Of a stretch of DNA of 64,000 nucleotides, positions 34,573-43,643 are shown one piece after another (the stretch's first letter is position 1; each line of letters begins with the position of its first letter). A model generated the notes under the pieces. The model saw only the letters and a program-made list of their open reading frames with translations, was not told where the DNA came from and made no database searches. The DNA lies in NCBI GenBank assembly GCA_035391225.1, contig DAOPKN010000010.1:1-64000 (forward strand). The letters are read 5' to 3'. Source of the DNA: DAOPKN01 sp035391225 (GTDB lineage: Bacteria; Thermotogota; Thermotogae; MWEM01). Made by a program: the position numbers and the translations under genes.

Positions 34573-35656
34573 CTGTCGCACCCTCCGAAGGTTCCACCGG
34601 ATAGAATTGGGGCTCCACCTGGAAGCGATCGCTGTATTTCCGGGAAAGTTCCTGCAAAAAGATTGGAGGGATCTCTTGGAGCACAAGGGCAATCACGCTT
34701 CCTCCGAACCCCCCTCCCATGATGCGTGCACCGGCAATCGCGGGGTTTTGCAGCAAGTGGTCCACCAGGAAATCGGCTTCTTCGCAACTGGTTTCGTAGT
34801 CTTCTTTCAGGCTTTGGTGCGTGCGCGTCATCAATTCACCGGCGAGGATCAGGTTGTTCTCCTGCAATGCTTGCTTGCACTGCAGTACACGTGCATTCTC
34901 GGAGATGACGTGTCGGGCCCTGCGAAAAATGGTGGTTTCCAGCTTGTCCCTTTGCTCCTGCAGCATCGAAAGGGTGAGCTGGCGGAAGGAGGTCTTTCCC
35001 AGCACCGCAAGGGCTTCCTCGCACTGGTTTCGGCGAACGTTGTATTCCCCGGACCCAAGGGCGTGGGAAACACCGGTGTTGACCACGAGGAACTTTGCCT
35101 GGATCGGAACATACTCGTATTCCATGTTCATGGTGTCCAGGAAAACCGCGTGGTTTTTTCGGGCCATCACCGAGATGAACTGGTCCATGATACCACAGCG
35201 TACGCCCACGAACTCGTTTTCCGCCTTCTGGCACCAAAGATAGACCTGTTCAGCGGAAAGGTTCAGCCCAAAGAACTCCTTGCATGCCATCATGGTGGCT
35301 ACTTCAATGGCTGCGGAACTGGAGAGCCCCGCTCCCGCGGGAACGTCCGAAGACACATGGATTCGGAGCGGTGGAAGGTCACTTTGCAATTGTTGTTGCA
35401 AGACGTTGACCACCGCTTTCACGTAATCCTGCCAATCGCCTTGGTGCTGGAGGATTCCCGGGGAAAAGGATTCTTCCCCGTAGCCGGTGGAGGAAAGGTG
35501 GAAAAAGCCGTCTTCCGAAGGTTGGATACGGACGGATGTGTACCGGTCGATGGCAAATGGAAGGATGAACCCATCGTTGTAATCCACGTGCTCACCGATG
35601 ATATTTGCCCGTCCGGGTGCTCGTGCGACCACTGTGTTTTGCCCTGCTGCTTTCAC
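34559..35656 (-). CDS. galK: Galactokinase
   Basis: The protein has 365 residues from the GTG at 35656, five bases after GAGGTG. It is a GHMP kinase with the galactokinase signature GRANIIGEHVDYNDG, the ATP motif PAGAGLSSSAA, the catalytic Asp region GVRCGIMDQF and GGGFGGSVIAL near the end. It makes galactose 1-phosphate. No galT or galE is next to it. A longer reading to 35767 would use a leader rich in acidic residues and is less likely. Confidence 0.93.
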   Translation of the reverse strand: MKAAGQNTVVARAPGRANIIGEHVDYNDGFILPFAIDRYTSVRIQPSEDGFFHLSSTGYGEESFSPGILQHQGDWQDYVKAVVNVLQQQLQSDLPPLRIHVSSDVPAGAGLSSSAAIEVATMMACKEFFGLNLSAEQVYLWCQKAENEFVGVRCGIMDQFISVMARKNHAVFLDTMNMEYEYVPIQAKFLVVNTGVSHALGSGEYNVRRNQCEEALAVLGKTSFRQLTLSMLQEQRDKLETTIFRRARHVISENARVLQCKQALQENNLILAGELMTRTHQSLKEDYETSCEEADFLVDHLLQNPAIAGARIMGGGFGGSVIALVLQEIPPIFLQELSRKYSDRFQVEPQFYPVEPSEGATVARE

Positions 35657-35775
35657 GTCTTCACCTCGCTCGTTTTTTTCAAGTTTACCAGAACCGATGC
35701 CATTTTCCAAGTGGTCTTGCGGGTGCGGCGCCGCCATTTCTTCCCAGATCCGGGCACCCTCCTGCAACGGGTGTG

Positions 35776-35784
35776 TGGTATACT
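35776..35784 (+). promoter_or_regulatory. Extended -10 promoter of eno
   Basis: TGGTATACT forms a TGn-extended -10, 44 bases before the eno ATG. No -35 is needed. Confidence 0.65.
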
Positions 35785-35805
35785 AAGGGCAAGTAAGCAA
35801 AACAA
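35777..35805 (-). promoter_or_regulatory. Divergent promoter of galK, overlapping the eno -10
   Basis: On the minus strand TTGTTT (35805-35800), 17 bases and TATACC (35782-35777). It would give a leader of about 115 bases before the galK GTG. The shared TATA core makes the two promoters mutually exclusive. Confidence 0.45.
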
Positions 35806-35827
35806 CGATTTTTTTGGAGGTGCAAGA

Positions 35828-37123
35828 ATGTATCTGGAAATCTATGACATCATTGCCCGCGAAGTCCTGGATTCGAGGGGAAATCCCACCGTGGAAGTGG
35901 AGGTTCACCTGGAAGACGACACGGTGGGTACCGGAATCGTCCCTTCTGGAGCGTCCACGGGAAAACATGAAGCCCTGGAAATGCGTGACGGGGATGCTTC
36001 CCGCTACCTGGGAAAGGGTGTTACCAAGGCAGTCCGACATGTCAACGAGGACCTGGTTCCCAAGCTGGTCAGCCTGAACGTGTTCGACCAGGCGTTGATT
36101 GACCATATCATGCTGGAGCTCGATGGCACCGAGAACAAGAACAAGTTAGGTGCGAACGCGATCCTGGGTGTATCCATGGCCGTGGCGCGGGCGGCTGCCA
36201 ACGCGTTGAACCTGCCACTGTACCGCTACCTCGGTGGTGTGAACGCCAAGACGCTTCCCGTACCGCTGATGAACATCGTCAACGGGGGTCAGCACGCCGA
36301 CAACAACCTCGATATCCAGGAATTCATGATCGTTCCGGCGGGGTTTTGCTGTTTCAAAGAAGCACTTCGAGCGGGAGCCGAAATTTTCCACTCCTTGAAG
36401 AGCCTTTTGAAGAAAGAAGGACATGTCACCGCAGTGGGAGACGAGGGAGGATTTGCCCCGAACCTGGAATCCAACGAACAAGCCATCGCAACCATACTTC
36501 GGGCCATCGAAAAAGCGGGATACAAGCCCGGAGAACAAGTGTTCATCGCGCTGGATGCCGCCGCGAGCAGCTTCTACGACGGGGAAAAGGGAGTTTACCT
36601 CGTGGATGGGAAAGAAATGTCCTCCGAACAGCTGTTGGATTACTACACCATGCTCATCGACAAGTACCCGGTGATCTCCATCGAAGATGGGTTCGACGAG
36701 GAAGACTGGGAAGGATTTGCCCAGATGCAGAAACGTCTGGGAGATCGCGTGCAAATCGTGGGTGATGATTTGTACGTGACCAACAAGAAACGGCTTTCCC
36801 GCGGGGTGGAAATGCAGGCTTCCAATTCCATCCTCATCAAGCTCAACCAGATCGGTTCCGTTACCGAAACGTTGGATACCATCGCACTTGCCCGGGAAAA
36901 CCACATGACGAACGTGATTTCCCACCGTTCGGGCGAAACCGAGGATACCTTCATCGCGGACTTGGCGGTTGCCACCAACGCGGGCCAAATCAAGACAGGC
37001 TCCCTTTCTCGAAGCGAGCGCATTGCCAAGTATAACCGGTTGCTGCGTATCGAGGAAGAACTGGGCGACACCGCTGTGTATCGGGGTCTGGGTTCTTTTT
37101 ACTCCATCCAAATCAAGAAGTAG
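35828..37123 (+). CDS. eno: Enolase
   Basis: The protein has 431 residues; the ATG follows GGAGGT. The open frame reaches far upstream, but similarity to enolase starts here (MYLEIYDIIAREVLDSRGNPTVEVEV). Catalytic and metal features are GASTGKHEALEMRDG, VGDEGGFAP, SIEDGFDEEDW, GDDLYVTN and SHRSGETEDTFIADLAVATNAGQIKTG. It interconverts 2-phosphoglycerate and phosphoenolpyruvate. It is monocistronic, or followed by the ABC-2 gene after a hairpin. Confidence 0.98.
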   Translation: MYLEIYDIIAREVLDSRGNPTVEVEVHLEDDTVGTGIVPSGASTGKHEALEMRDGDASRYLGKGVTKAVRHVNEDLVPKLVSLNVFDQALIDHIMLELDGTENKNKLGANAILGVSMAVARAAANALNLPLYRYLGGVNAKTLPVPLMNIVNGGQHADNNLDIQEFMIVPAGFCCFKEALRAGAEIFHSLKSLLKKEGHVTAVGDEGGFAPNLESNEQAIATILRAIEKAGYKPGEQVFIALDAAASSFYDGEKGVYLVDGKEMSSEQLLDYYTMLIDKYPVISIEDGFDEEDWEGFAQMQKRLGDRVQIVGDDLYVTNKKRLSRGVEMQASNSILIKLNQIGSVTETLDTIALARENHMTNVISHRSGETEDTFIADLAVATNAGQIKTGSLSRSERIAKYNRLLRIEEELGDTAVYRGLGSFYSIQIKK

Positions 37124-37138
37124 ACCGTTCCCGTCTCC

Positions 37139-37170
37139 ATACCCGGGGGATGGGGTTTTCCCCCGGGTAT
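37139..37170 (+). terminator. Hairpin after eno, weak terminator
   Basis: An 11-bp stem ATACCCGGGGG/CCCCCGGGTAT with a 10-base loop is followed by TCGTTTGTT. The T tract is interrupted, so read-through is likely. Confidence 0.6.
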
Positions 37171-37195
37171 TCGTTTGTTCAGTGATGGTGAGAAA

Positions 37196-38332
37196 ATGCG
37201 TGCCTTCCTACAGTTTTTGAAAAGTGAACTCAAGTATATCCTCAGGAACCCGGTGTTTTTCCTGATACTGATTGCAACTCCCGTCTTGTTGCTCACGGTT
37301 TCGCTGATGTTCATTCCCTCCGAAAGGAACCTGGAAGGGATTTCCATAGGAGTTTACGGTGAAGACAAGTCTTTCCTCGGAAAGTACTTGGCGGACTTTT
37401 TGCTGGGCTTTCTCGAGCAGGATAACGTGTTCCGGATTCCTTCGCGCGAAGAAGCGATGAAAGTCTTGGATAGTGGGCAAGTCGATGGAGTGATCGTGAT
37501 TCCCGTTGGGTTTACCGCGAACATGCTGCAAGCGAAACCGACCTACCTATCCTACATTCCCAGCAGTGCCTCGCTCTTGGAGAGTGTCACGATATACAAG
37601 CTCTTGAAAACGGCCCTTGGAGAAATCCGCTACGGCGCGATGATTGAAATGGACTTGGACGAAAAGATGACCCCTTCGCCGGATGTGCCCGTTCCAGAAC
37701 TTCGTATCGAGGGCATCCAGAAGAATACCTTGGATTATCCGGATGTGATGGCGCCCGGCATTCTTGCTTTCGTAATCCTTTCCACCATGCTCATGGGGAT
37801 AACCGGTTCTGTGAGCCGGGAAAAGGACCGGGGAATCTTGGATGGTTTCCGCATCACGAATTCTTCGCGCATGGGCTACGTTCTGGGCAAATTCTGTGCC
37901 TACTCGTTGTTGGGGAGTATCCAAACGGTTGCGCTGATCGTGGGCAGTATCGTTTTCTTGAACATCCACTTCGAGGGTTCTTTGTGGGTCGTTGGTTTTT
38001 TCCTGCTGTCTGGTATGCTGACGTACCTGGCCATCGGATTGTTGATCTCCGTGCTTTCCTCCAATAGTGACATTTCTATGGGGATTTCCGCCGGCATCGT
38101 GTTCCTGATGTTTTTGGGCGGAGGGGTTTTTTTTCCGGTTTCCCAAATGCCCCAGGTGATGCAGTGGGTTGCGCCTTTGCTGCCGGTAACCCACCTGACC
38201 GAAGCATTGCGAAAGACCATGATCGCGGGGAAAGAACTTGGGCAATTGGGAAAGGAAATCGCGTTTGTGCTTTCCTTCCTTGCGGGAGCACTGGGCTTTT
38301 CCCTGGTGTCCTTCAAGGCCGCGACCCGATAA
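37196..38332 (+). CDS. ABC-2 type permease without adjacent ATPase
   Basis: The protein has 378 residues from the ATG at 37196, just after GGTGAG. TM1 lies at about 22-45, followed by an extracytoplasmic domain of about 150 residues, then five helices with SREKDRGILDGFRITNSSRMGYVLGK between the second and third. It is a typical ABC2_membrane_3 exporter half (drug, lipid or antimicrobial peptide export). No ATPase gene is beside it, so it may use the ATPase at 45936-46856. Confidence 0.82.
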   Translation: MRAFLQFLKSELKYILRNPVFFLILIATPVLLLTVSLMFIPSERNLEGISIGVYGEDKSFLGKYLADFLLGFLEQDNVFRIPSREEAMKVLDSGQVDGVIVIPVGFTANMLQAKPTYLSYIPSSASLLESVTIYKLLKTALGEIRYGAMIEMDLDEKMTPSPDVPVPELRIEGIQKNTLDYPDVMAPGILAFVILSTMLMGITGSVSREKDRGILDGFRITNSSRMGYVLGKFCAYSLLGSIQTVALIVGSIVFLNIHFEGSLWVVGFFLLSGMLTYLAIGLLISVLSSNSDISMGISAGIVFLMFLGGGVFFPVSQMPQVMQWVAPLLPVTHLTEALRKTMIAGKELGQLGKEIAFVLSFLAGALGFSLVSFKAATR

Positions 38333-38356
38333 TACATGGAAGAAGAAGGTTTTACC

Positions 38357-40237
38357 GTGAAACAAGCAACGACCGAATTTGACGTGATCGTGGTGGGCGC
38401 TGGCCACGCTGGGGTGGAGGCTGCGCTGGTCTGCGCGCGAATGGGCCTGCGTACGCTGGTGTTCAACCTCAACCTGGACACGGTTGCATGGATGCCCTGT
38501 AATCCCTCCATCGGGGGACCCGCAAAAGGCATCGTGGTCCGGGAAATCGATGCCTTGGGAGGAGCGATGGCACAGGTTGCCGATCGGCACCTGTTGAACA
38601 TCCGTATGCTGAACACCGGCAAAGGTCCCGCGGTTTGGGCGCTTCGTTCCCAGATCGACAAGGCGGGGTATTCCCGGGATTTTGCCAACGAATTGCTCGG
38701 GCAGCCCAACCTTCTTCTGCGGTACGGACTCGTGGAAAAGTTACTCGTGGAACACGGAGCCGTGCGAGGTGTGCAAACGTACTTTGGAGAGAAGGAGTTC
38801 GCCCGGGCGGTGATCGTTACCACGGGAACCTTCCTGCGGGGAAAAATCTTCATCGGGCCCGAAGAGATGCGCGCGGGGCGAATGGGGGAAATCAGCTCCG
38901 AGGGATTCTCCACGAGCTTGGAGCAACTCGGTTTCCGCCTGGAGCGGTTCAAAACCGGTACACCGGCACGCATCCAGAAATCTTCCATCGATTTTGACCA
39001 GATGGAAGTACAGCATACTTCCGAAACCCCCCTCGCTTTCTCCTTCCGCTCCATTCCACGGGTGGTTTCCGAGGAAGAAGCGGTGTACGTCACGCGTACG
39101 AATGCACGCACGCACGAGGTGATCCGGGACAACCTTTCCCTTTCGCCCCTGTACGGCGAACGAAAGCTGATCCACAGCATCGGACCCCGTTACTGCCCTT
39201 CCATTGAAGACAAAGTGCTCAAATTTTCGGGGCGGGATTCCCACCAGCTGTTCATTGAACCGGAGGGAAAGAACCATCCGGAGTACTACGTGGGGGGGCT
39301 GAGCACCAGTTTGCCCTTTGCGGCACAGGAAAAAATGATCCATTCGATACAAGGGTTGGAGCATGCGCAAATCGTGCGCCCCGCGTATGCCATCGAATAC
39401 GATTACGTAGTTCCCGACCAGCTTTTCCCCACCATGCAATCCAAGAAGGTGGAGGGGTTGTTCTTTGCCGGGCAGATCAACGGGAGCAGTGGATACGAGG
39501 AAGCAGCGGCACAGGGCTTGGTTGCGGGGATGAATGCGGTTTTGCAACTCCAGGGAAAAAACCAATGGGTTCCTTCCAGGAGCGAATCGTACATAGGTGT
39601 GCTCATCGATGACCTGGTTACACGGGGCACCGATGAACCCTATCGCCTCTTGACTTCCCGGGCGGAATACCGCTTGCTGCTGCGGCACGATAACGCGCAC
39701 CTTCGCTTGACGCCAAGGGCTTTCGAGCTGGGATTCGTGTCCCAGGCATTTTTCCAGAGAGTGGATTCGTTGAAAACGGAAATGACCGACCAGCTGAACC
39801 GGCTTTCCACCCTGGCAGTTTCCCCCAGCGAAGAGCTAAACGCGTTGCTGCTTTCGCGGGGGACCACGACCATTTCGCGCAACGTGCGTTTCCTGGATCT
39901 GCTGAAGCGGCCACAGCTTGGCTACGAGGACCTGGAGCGGTTTGATCCCTCTCCCATCGGTGACAACGAGGTGCGTGTGGGTGTTCAGATCGAAGTGCAA
40001 TACGAGGGGTACATCCAGAGGGAAATTGGTCAGATCCAACAAATGGCGAAGATGGATGCCATGCGAATCCCCGGGGACATGGATTTTTCCGGCGTGGCGA
40101 ACCTGGCCACGGAGGCACGGCAAAAACTGGACCGTATCCGCCCTCTTTCCGTAGGGCAGGCATCGCGCATTCCGGGAATCACACCCGCGGACATGGCCAA
40201 TCTCATTTTTGCCCTTCGGAACCAAAACCACAATTGA
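38357..40237 (+). CDS. mnmG: tRNA uridine 5-carboxymethylaminomethyl modification enzyme
   Basis: The protein has 626 residues. The GTG at 38357 gives the usual N-terminus (KQATTEFDVIVVGAGHAGVEAA) and follows AAGG; the ATG at 38336 lacks a ribosome site. It has the FAD motif VGAGHAGVEAA, PCNPSIGGPAKGIVVREIDALGG, the FAD-binding CDS-type motif VTTGTFLRGKIFIG and the C-terminal helical domain that binds MnmE. It installs cmnm5U34 in tRNAs. No mnmE is in the window. Confidence 0.96.
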   Translation: MKQATTEFDVIVVGAGHAGVEAALVCARMGLRTLVFNLNLDTVAWMPCNPSIGGPAKGIVVREIDALGGAMAQVADRHLLNIRMLNTGKGPAVWALRSQIDKAGYSRDFANELLGQPNLLLRYGLVEKLLVEHGAVRGVQTYFGEKEFARAVIVTTGTFLRGKIFIGPEEMRAGRMGEISSEGFSTSLEQLGFRLERFKTGTPARIQKSSIDFDQMEVQHTSETPLAFSFRSIPRVVSEEEAVYVTRTNARTHEVIRDNLSLSPLYGERKLIHSIGPRYCPSIEDKVLKFSGRDSHQLFIEPEGKNHPEYYVGGLSTSLPFAAQEKMIHSIQGLEHAQIVRPAYAIEYDYVVPDQLFPTMQSKKVEGLFFAGQINGSSGYEEAAAQGLVAGMNAVLQLQGKNQWVPSRSESYIGVLIDDLVTRGTDEPYRLLTSRAEYRLLLRHDNAHLRLTPRAFELGFVSQAFFQRVDSLKTEMTDQLNRLSTLAVSPSEELNALLLSRGTTTISRNVRFLDLLKRPQLGYEDLERFDPSPIGDNEVRVGVQIEVQYEGYIQREIGQIQQMAKMDAMRIPGDMDFSGVANLATEARQKLDRIRPLSVGQASRIPGITPADMANLIFALRNQNHN

Positions 40238-40260
40238 TCGTACCATGAAGGAGTTTTTTT

Positions 40261-41187
40261 TTGCAGGTTTTCATCGACTTACTCTCTTTTTCCCTGGAAT
40301 CGGTGTTTCCCGTTTTCGCACTTTTTGCCACGGGCTTCGTGGTGGGAAAGGTTTTCTCGTTTGATCCCACCTTGCTGTCCCGGCTGGTTTTTTGGGTATT
40401 CGGCACGGTATTGATTTTTACCTACGTGAACGAGAACCCCCCACAATTCCAGACAATATGGAAGTACTTCCTGGGAATGGCAGGCGTGATCTTTTTGCTG
40501 GGGCTGCTTTTCTTCTTGCTTTCCAAGTGGTGCAAACGGGATTTCCGTAAATGGGCTTTCCCCTCTTCGTTTTCCAACACGGGCTACTTGGGGTACCCGG
40601 TTCTGGAATACGCAATCGGGCCCCATGCCATACCCCTTGCGGTGATCCTTTCCACGCTGAACACCCTTTTGATCCCCACCTACGGCTTTTTCATCATGGA
40701 CGAGAAGGGCAGAAAGCAATGGGCCAAGCCGTTCCTTGATTTTTTGAAAATCCCCTGGATCTATGGGCTTTTGGCGGGTTGGTTTTTGAGCTTCTGGGGA
40801 GTTCGCTGGGACCGGGATTTTCCCATGGTTTTCTCTTCGTACCTGGAGCTGTTGCAGCAAAGTGCGATTCCCATCATCTTGATTTCGGTGGGAGTCAGTC
40901 TTTCGCGGTTCAAGCCACCCGCTCGGGTGCGTGCGGAAGCCTGGGGCGCTGCTATTTTTAAGCTCCTGGTTCCGCCGCTGTTCGCGGTGATCATGGGGTT
41001 GCTCCTGCGCATGCAAGGCCTGGTGTTCCAGGTTTTCGTCTTGGAAGTCGCCATGCCTTCCGCGGTGAACACCGCGGTATTGGCGGAAGGGATTGGAAAA
41101 GAAGAAGGTTTTATCAGTGCGGTGGTCGTGTACTCCACGTTTCTCTTCTTGGTCACGTTCCCCATCTGGTACTCGGTGCTCTTTTAA
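40261..41187 (+). CDS. AEC (auxin efflux carrier/malate permease) family transporter
   Basis: The protein has 308 residues, with a TTG start after AAGGAG. About ten helices in two five-helix repeats can be traced, with the family features SSFSNTGYLGYPVLEYAIG in the first half and VAMPSAVNTAVLAEG in the second. Bacterial members move malate, malonate or similar acids. The substrate is unknown. It lies 23 bases after mnmG. Confidence 0.85.
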   Translation: MQVFIDLLSFSLESVFPVFALFATGFVVGKVFSFDPTLLSRLVFWVFGTVLIFTYVNENPPQFQTIWKYFLGMAGVIFLLGLLFFLLSKWCKRDFRKWAFPSSFSNTGYLGYPVLEYAIGPHAIPLAVILSTLNTLLIPTYGFFIMDEKGRKQWAKPFLDFLKIPWIYGLLAGWFLSFWGVRWDRDFPMVFSSYLELLQQSAIPIILISVGVSLSRFKPPARVRAEAWGAAIFKLLVPPLFAVIMGLLLRMQGLVFQVFVLEVAMPSAVNTAVLAEGIGKEEGFISAVVVYSTFLFLVTFPIWYSVLF

Positions 41188-41199
41188 CGGGGTGACGGT

Positions 41200-42315
41200 G
41201 TGAAGGAACTCGTGGATGTGTTGTACGATGCACAGTACTTGAAGAACCTCCAAGATTTTCAAGCGCGGGGCAAGTTTATCCGTGCACAGCTATCGCGGAA
41301 AAACTTGAAGCAAATTTCCCCCGCTGGCATGAAAAGGGTCCTGGAGCGCTGCTCCCCCGTTTTGCGGGAAAAGGTACGGGGCGTGGATTCACTGAGTATT
41401 GTGCTGGCGCTCGATGAGCTTTTGTATGGGAAGGAACGGTTCGTCAAGCGGTTGAAAGAGGCGAATGCCATCCTGGGAACTACGGACTGGATCCTCGCTC
41501 CCCTGCTTTTTTTTACGGCTCCTTCCACGTTCTTCAACCCCTCGCCGGAGGTGGTGGCGTTCTTCGAGAAAAAGTTCCAGGTACCCGCGAAACGAACTAC
41601 CTACTTGGAGTGGAACCAGAAGGCCATGGGGGAATTCAGGGCCTCCTCCCTTCCGGCGTACTTCTCCACACCTCTCGAGCTCTCTACGGTACTTTTCACG
41701 CGTTTTTCGGAGGAATACCGTGGCAAAACGAATCCACTGATAGATGGGGCGGATGGCGAAATGATCGAGGAACTGCTGGAAGCCATCGTTCTTCTGGACC
41801 TCTTTCGCTTACAACCCTTGGAAGTGAACTGGATGCGCGAGCTGTTTTTCTCCATGGAGGCCCCGCAAAAAATGGCGTTCCTGGAGGCCTTGCGCAAACA
41901 GCGGATCCACCCGTACATCAAAAAGTGCGTTACGCAAAAACCCATCCAGGGCGTTATCGTGGATGGGAGTAACATCATTTTAGCCGGATTGCTCACCGCG
42001 GATCCCTACCGGTTGCGCGAATTGATGAACGCGATGGGCATCTTCGCCGAGCTTCTTTTTCCGGTTTTCTTTGTTTTCGATGCAAACGCCGACTTCATCG
42101 TGAACAAAGGCAGGGACTTTTGGGAAAAAAACTTCTTGCAGAACCCTACCGTTACCTTCCAATCCCCTGCCGATGCTATCATTTTGAAGAGGGCCCACGA
42201 AAAAAACTACCGCGTGGTGTCCAATGACCGTTTCCGGGATTACGGCCCCATCCACGTGGAAGTTCTACGCTTTCAACCCGACAAGGGAAGGTTGTTCCTG
42301 TCGGAAGAAGGATAA
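41200..42315 (+). CDS. Protein with C-terminal Zc3h12a-like NYN/PIN ribonuclease domain
   Basis: The protein has 371 residues from a GTG at 41200. Residues 1-245 are helical and not recognised. From about 250 the sequence shows a PIN/NYN nuclease: GVIVDGSNIILAGLL (first acidic residue), LFPVFFVFDANADF (second), and SPADAIILKRAHEKNYRVVSNDRFRDYG (third and fourth). This spacing is that of the Zc3h12a (regnase) type RNase domain. It is probably a metal-dependent endoribonuclease acting on mRNA or tRNA. The N-terminal part may choose the substrate. No toxin-antitoxin partner is beside it. Confidence 0.72.
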   Translation: MKELVDVLYDAQYLKNLQDFQARGKFIRAQLSRKNLKQISPAGMKRVLERCSPVLREKVRGVDSLSIVLALDELLYGKERFVKRLKEANAILGTTDWILAPLLFFTAPSTFFNPSPEVVAFFEKKFQVPAKRTTYLEWNQKAMGEFRASSLPAYFSTPLELSTVLFTRFSEEYRGKTNPLIDGADGEMIEELLEAIVLLDLFRLQPLEVNWMRELFFSMEAPQKMAFLEALRKQRIHPYIKKCVTQKPIQGVIVDGSNIILAGLLTADPYRLRELMNAMGIFAELLFPVFFVFDANADFIVNKGRDFWEKNFLQNPTVTFQSPADAIILKRAHEKNYRVVSNDRFRDYGPIHVEVLRFQPDKGRLFLSEEG

Positions 42316-42334
42316 TCAGAGCAGGAGGGATTCC

Positions 42335-43087
42335 ATGAGTACGTTCCGTCATTTGGTCGCGCTTTTTTCGTTACTGAGCATTGTTGTTTTTGCCTTTTCC
42401 TTTACCCATGCGTACTACTACCAGGGTTTCGAGACGTTCTCCCCGGGGCCGCTTCCCCCAGCGAGCACGATTCGAAACGACGACGATGGCACGCACGGAA
42501 ACAACGATTTCCACACCGCGGAAGACGCCTATTACCCCGACCAAGATAATGCGTTGAAAACTCTGCGCATCACGGGGAAAGCCACATGGCAAGTCGCCGA
42601 AAACGCGGGTTCGCTTGCGTTGCTGGTGCAAACCCTGCCACGAGAAAGTGCCGGCTTTGCGTTCGAAAAGATGCCAGTGTACCTCAACGATCGCACCGAA
42701 ATCGAGTATGTGTTCTTTCTTCCCGGGGAGCAGTGGAAGGACGGGGCATTTTGCCTATTTTCCTCTGCAACACCCACGGAATTTGGCATCCCACGGGTGC
42801 AGGTTTGGTTGGAAAACGGCACAGTCAACGTGTATGAAACGCCAGCGATGAGCTCACGAAGCCAGAAGGTGTATTCGGAGACGCGCAACCTTTTCGATCG
42901 GCCCAACCGTCTCAAGGTGCGCATTTTGCGCGAGGAGATTTCCATTTCCGTGGGGGGGCTGGTCAGCTATACCGGGCATTTTTCCCACCGCTTTTCGCTT
43001 CCCTGGGTCACATTCGGGGCTTTGCGCCCCGATGGAAAAACGCGTTCCTTTTTCTTGGACGATGTGTTGGTCCTCCATGGAAAGTAA
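42335..43087 (+). CDS. Secreted protein of unknown function, beta-sandwich-like
   Basis: The protein has 250 residues, ATG after GGAGGGA. A signal peptide is cleaved near residue 26 (FSFTHA/YYY). The mature part starts YYQGFETFSPGPLPPASTIRNDDDGTHGNND and continues as short beta strands with a W/F pattern (GTVNVYETP, LKVRILREEISISVGG, WVTFGALRPDGKTRSFFLDDVLVLHGK). The fold resembles concanavalin/LamG-like carbohydrate-binding domains, but no family is certain. A role in binding surface glycans is a guess. Confidence 0.65.
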   Translation: MSTFRHLVALFSLLSIVVFAFSFTHAYYYQGFETFSPGPLPPASTIRNDDDGTHGNNDFHTAEDAYYPDQDNALKTLRITGKATWQVAENAGSLALLVQTLPRESAGFAFEKMPVYLNDRTEIEYVFFLPGEQWKDGAFCLFSSATPTEFGIPRVQVWLENGTVNVYETPAMSSRSQKVYSETRNLFDRPNRLKVRILREEISISVGGLVSYTGHFSHRFSLPWVTFGALRPDGKTRSFFLDDVLVLHGK

Positions 43088-43144
43088 AGAACCCATCCTC
43101 TCCCATGGAAATTCCGCGAAAAGGAAAAGCACCCCAAAACACCG

Positions 43145-43227
43145 GGGTGCGCTTGCAGGGGAAAGACGATGTGAACGGGAAGGTCTTGTAGGGGCAAATC
43201 CCCGTGTTTGCCCGGGTTCCGTTGGAA
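43145..43227 (+). repeat. 83-bp direct repeat, copy 1
   Basis: It matches copy 2 at 43360-43442 with three mismatches. Inside is the REP-like palindrome from 43187 to 43213 (GGGGCAAA, a short C/G loop, GTTTGCCC). Confidence 0.9.
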
Positions 43228-43330
43228 TGCAGCGCCCCAGCGCGGCAATTAACAGTGGGAAAGGTCCAAGGAGCCGCAGTGGGCTGTAAAGGTCCGGTAG
43301 GGTAAAGGTCCGGTCCCATAAGGCCAAGGC

Positions 43331-43357
43331 GGGCAGGCACGGGGGCCTGCCCCTACA
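43331..43357 (-). repeat. REP-like palindrome, inverted orientation
   Basis: Read on the minus strand it begins TGTAGGGGCAGGCCCCCG and ends CCTGCCC. It has the same ends as the elements in the direct repeats but a variant stem (CAGG for CAAA). Confidence 0.75.
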
Positions 43358-43359
43358 GT

Positions 43360-43442
43360 GGGTGCGCTTGCAGGGGAAAGACGATGTGAACGGAAAGGTC
43401 TTGTAGGGGCAAACCCCCGTGTTTGCCCGGGTTTCGTTGGAA
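43360..43442 (+). repeat. 83-bp direct repeat, copy 2
   Basis: About 96% identical to copy 1. Its palindrome spans 43402-43428. It is separated from copy 1 by 132 bases that contain the inverted element and two copies of AAAGGTCCGGT. Confidence 0.9.
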
Positions 43443-43643
43443 CACCGCAACCTTTCGGGGTTCGATGCTTGGGATGTTCCAGGGTTTTACCAGTCCCAGC
43501 AACTGGTCAAAAAACTGCCGCAATGTTTTTTCCGCCTTCTCCCTCCCTTGGTTTGCTTCACAAGGATTGGTGCAAGCTGTTCCCCTTTTTTTTTTGAAGC
43601 TAACTTGTTTCAACCCACAGGAAAAGAAAGAGAACCACCTTTT

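Larger units (their letters stand above)
43088..43643. other. 556-base non-coding region with REP-like repeats
   Basis: Three related palindromic elements and an 83-base direct repeat lie between convergent genes. A hairpin (GCACCCC/GGGGTGC, 43129-43150) without a T tract follows the secreted-protein gene. No believable reading frame is present. Confidence 0.75.

Noticed and set aside
34376..35827. Long in-frame extension upstream of enolase
   Set aside because: The reading frame is open but antisense to galK, has no enolase-like sequence, and the eno ribosome site and promoter lie at 35.78-35.82 kb.
43145..43442. Possible CRISPR array
   Set aside because: Only two 83-base copies with a 132-base interval and no regular spacers; the palindromes fit REP-like elements.
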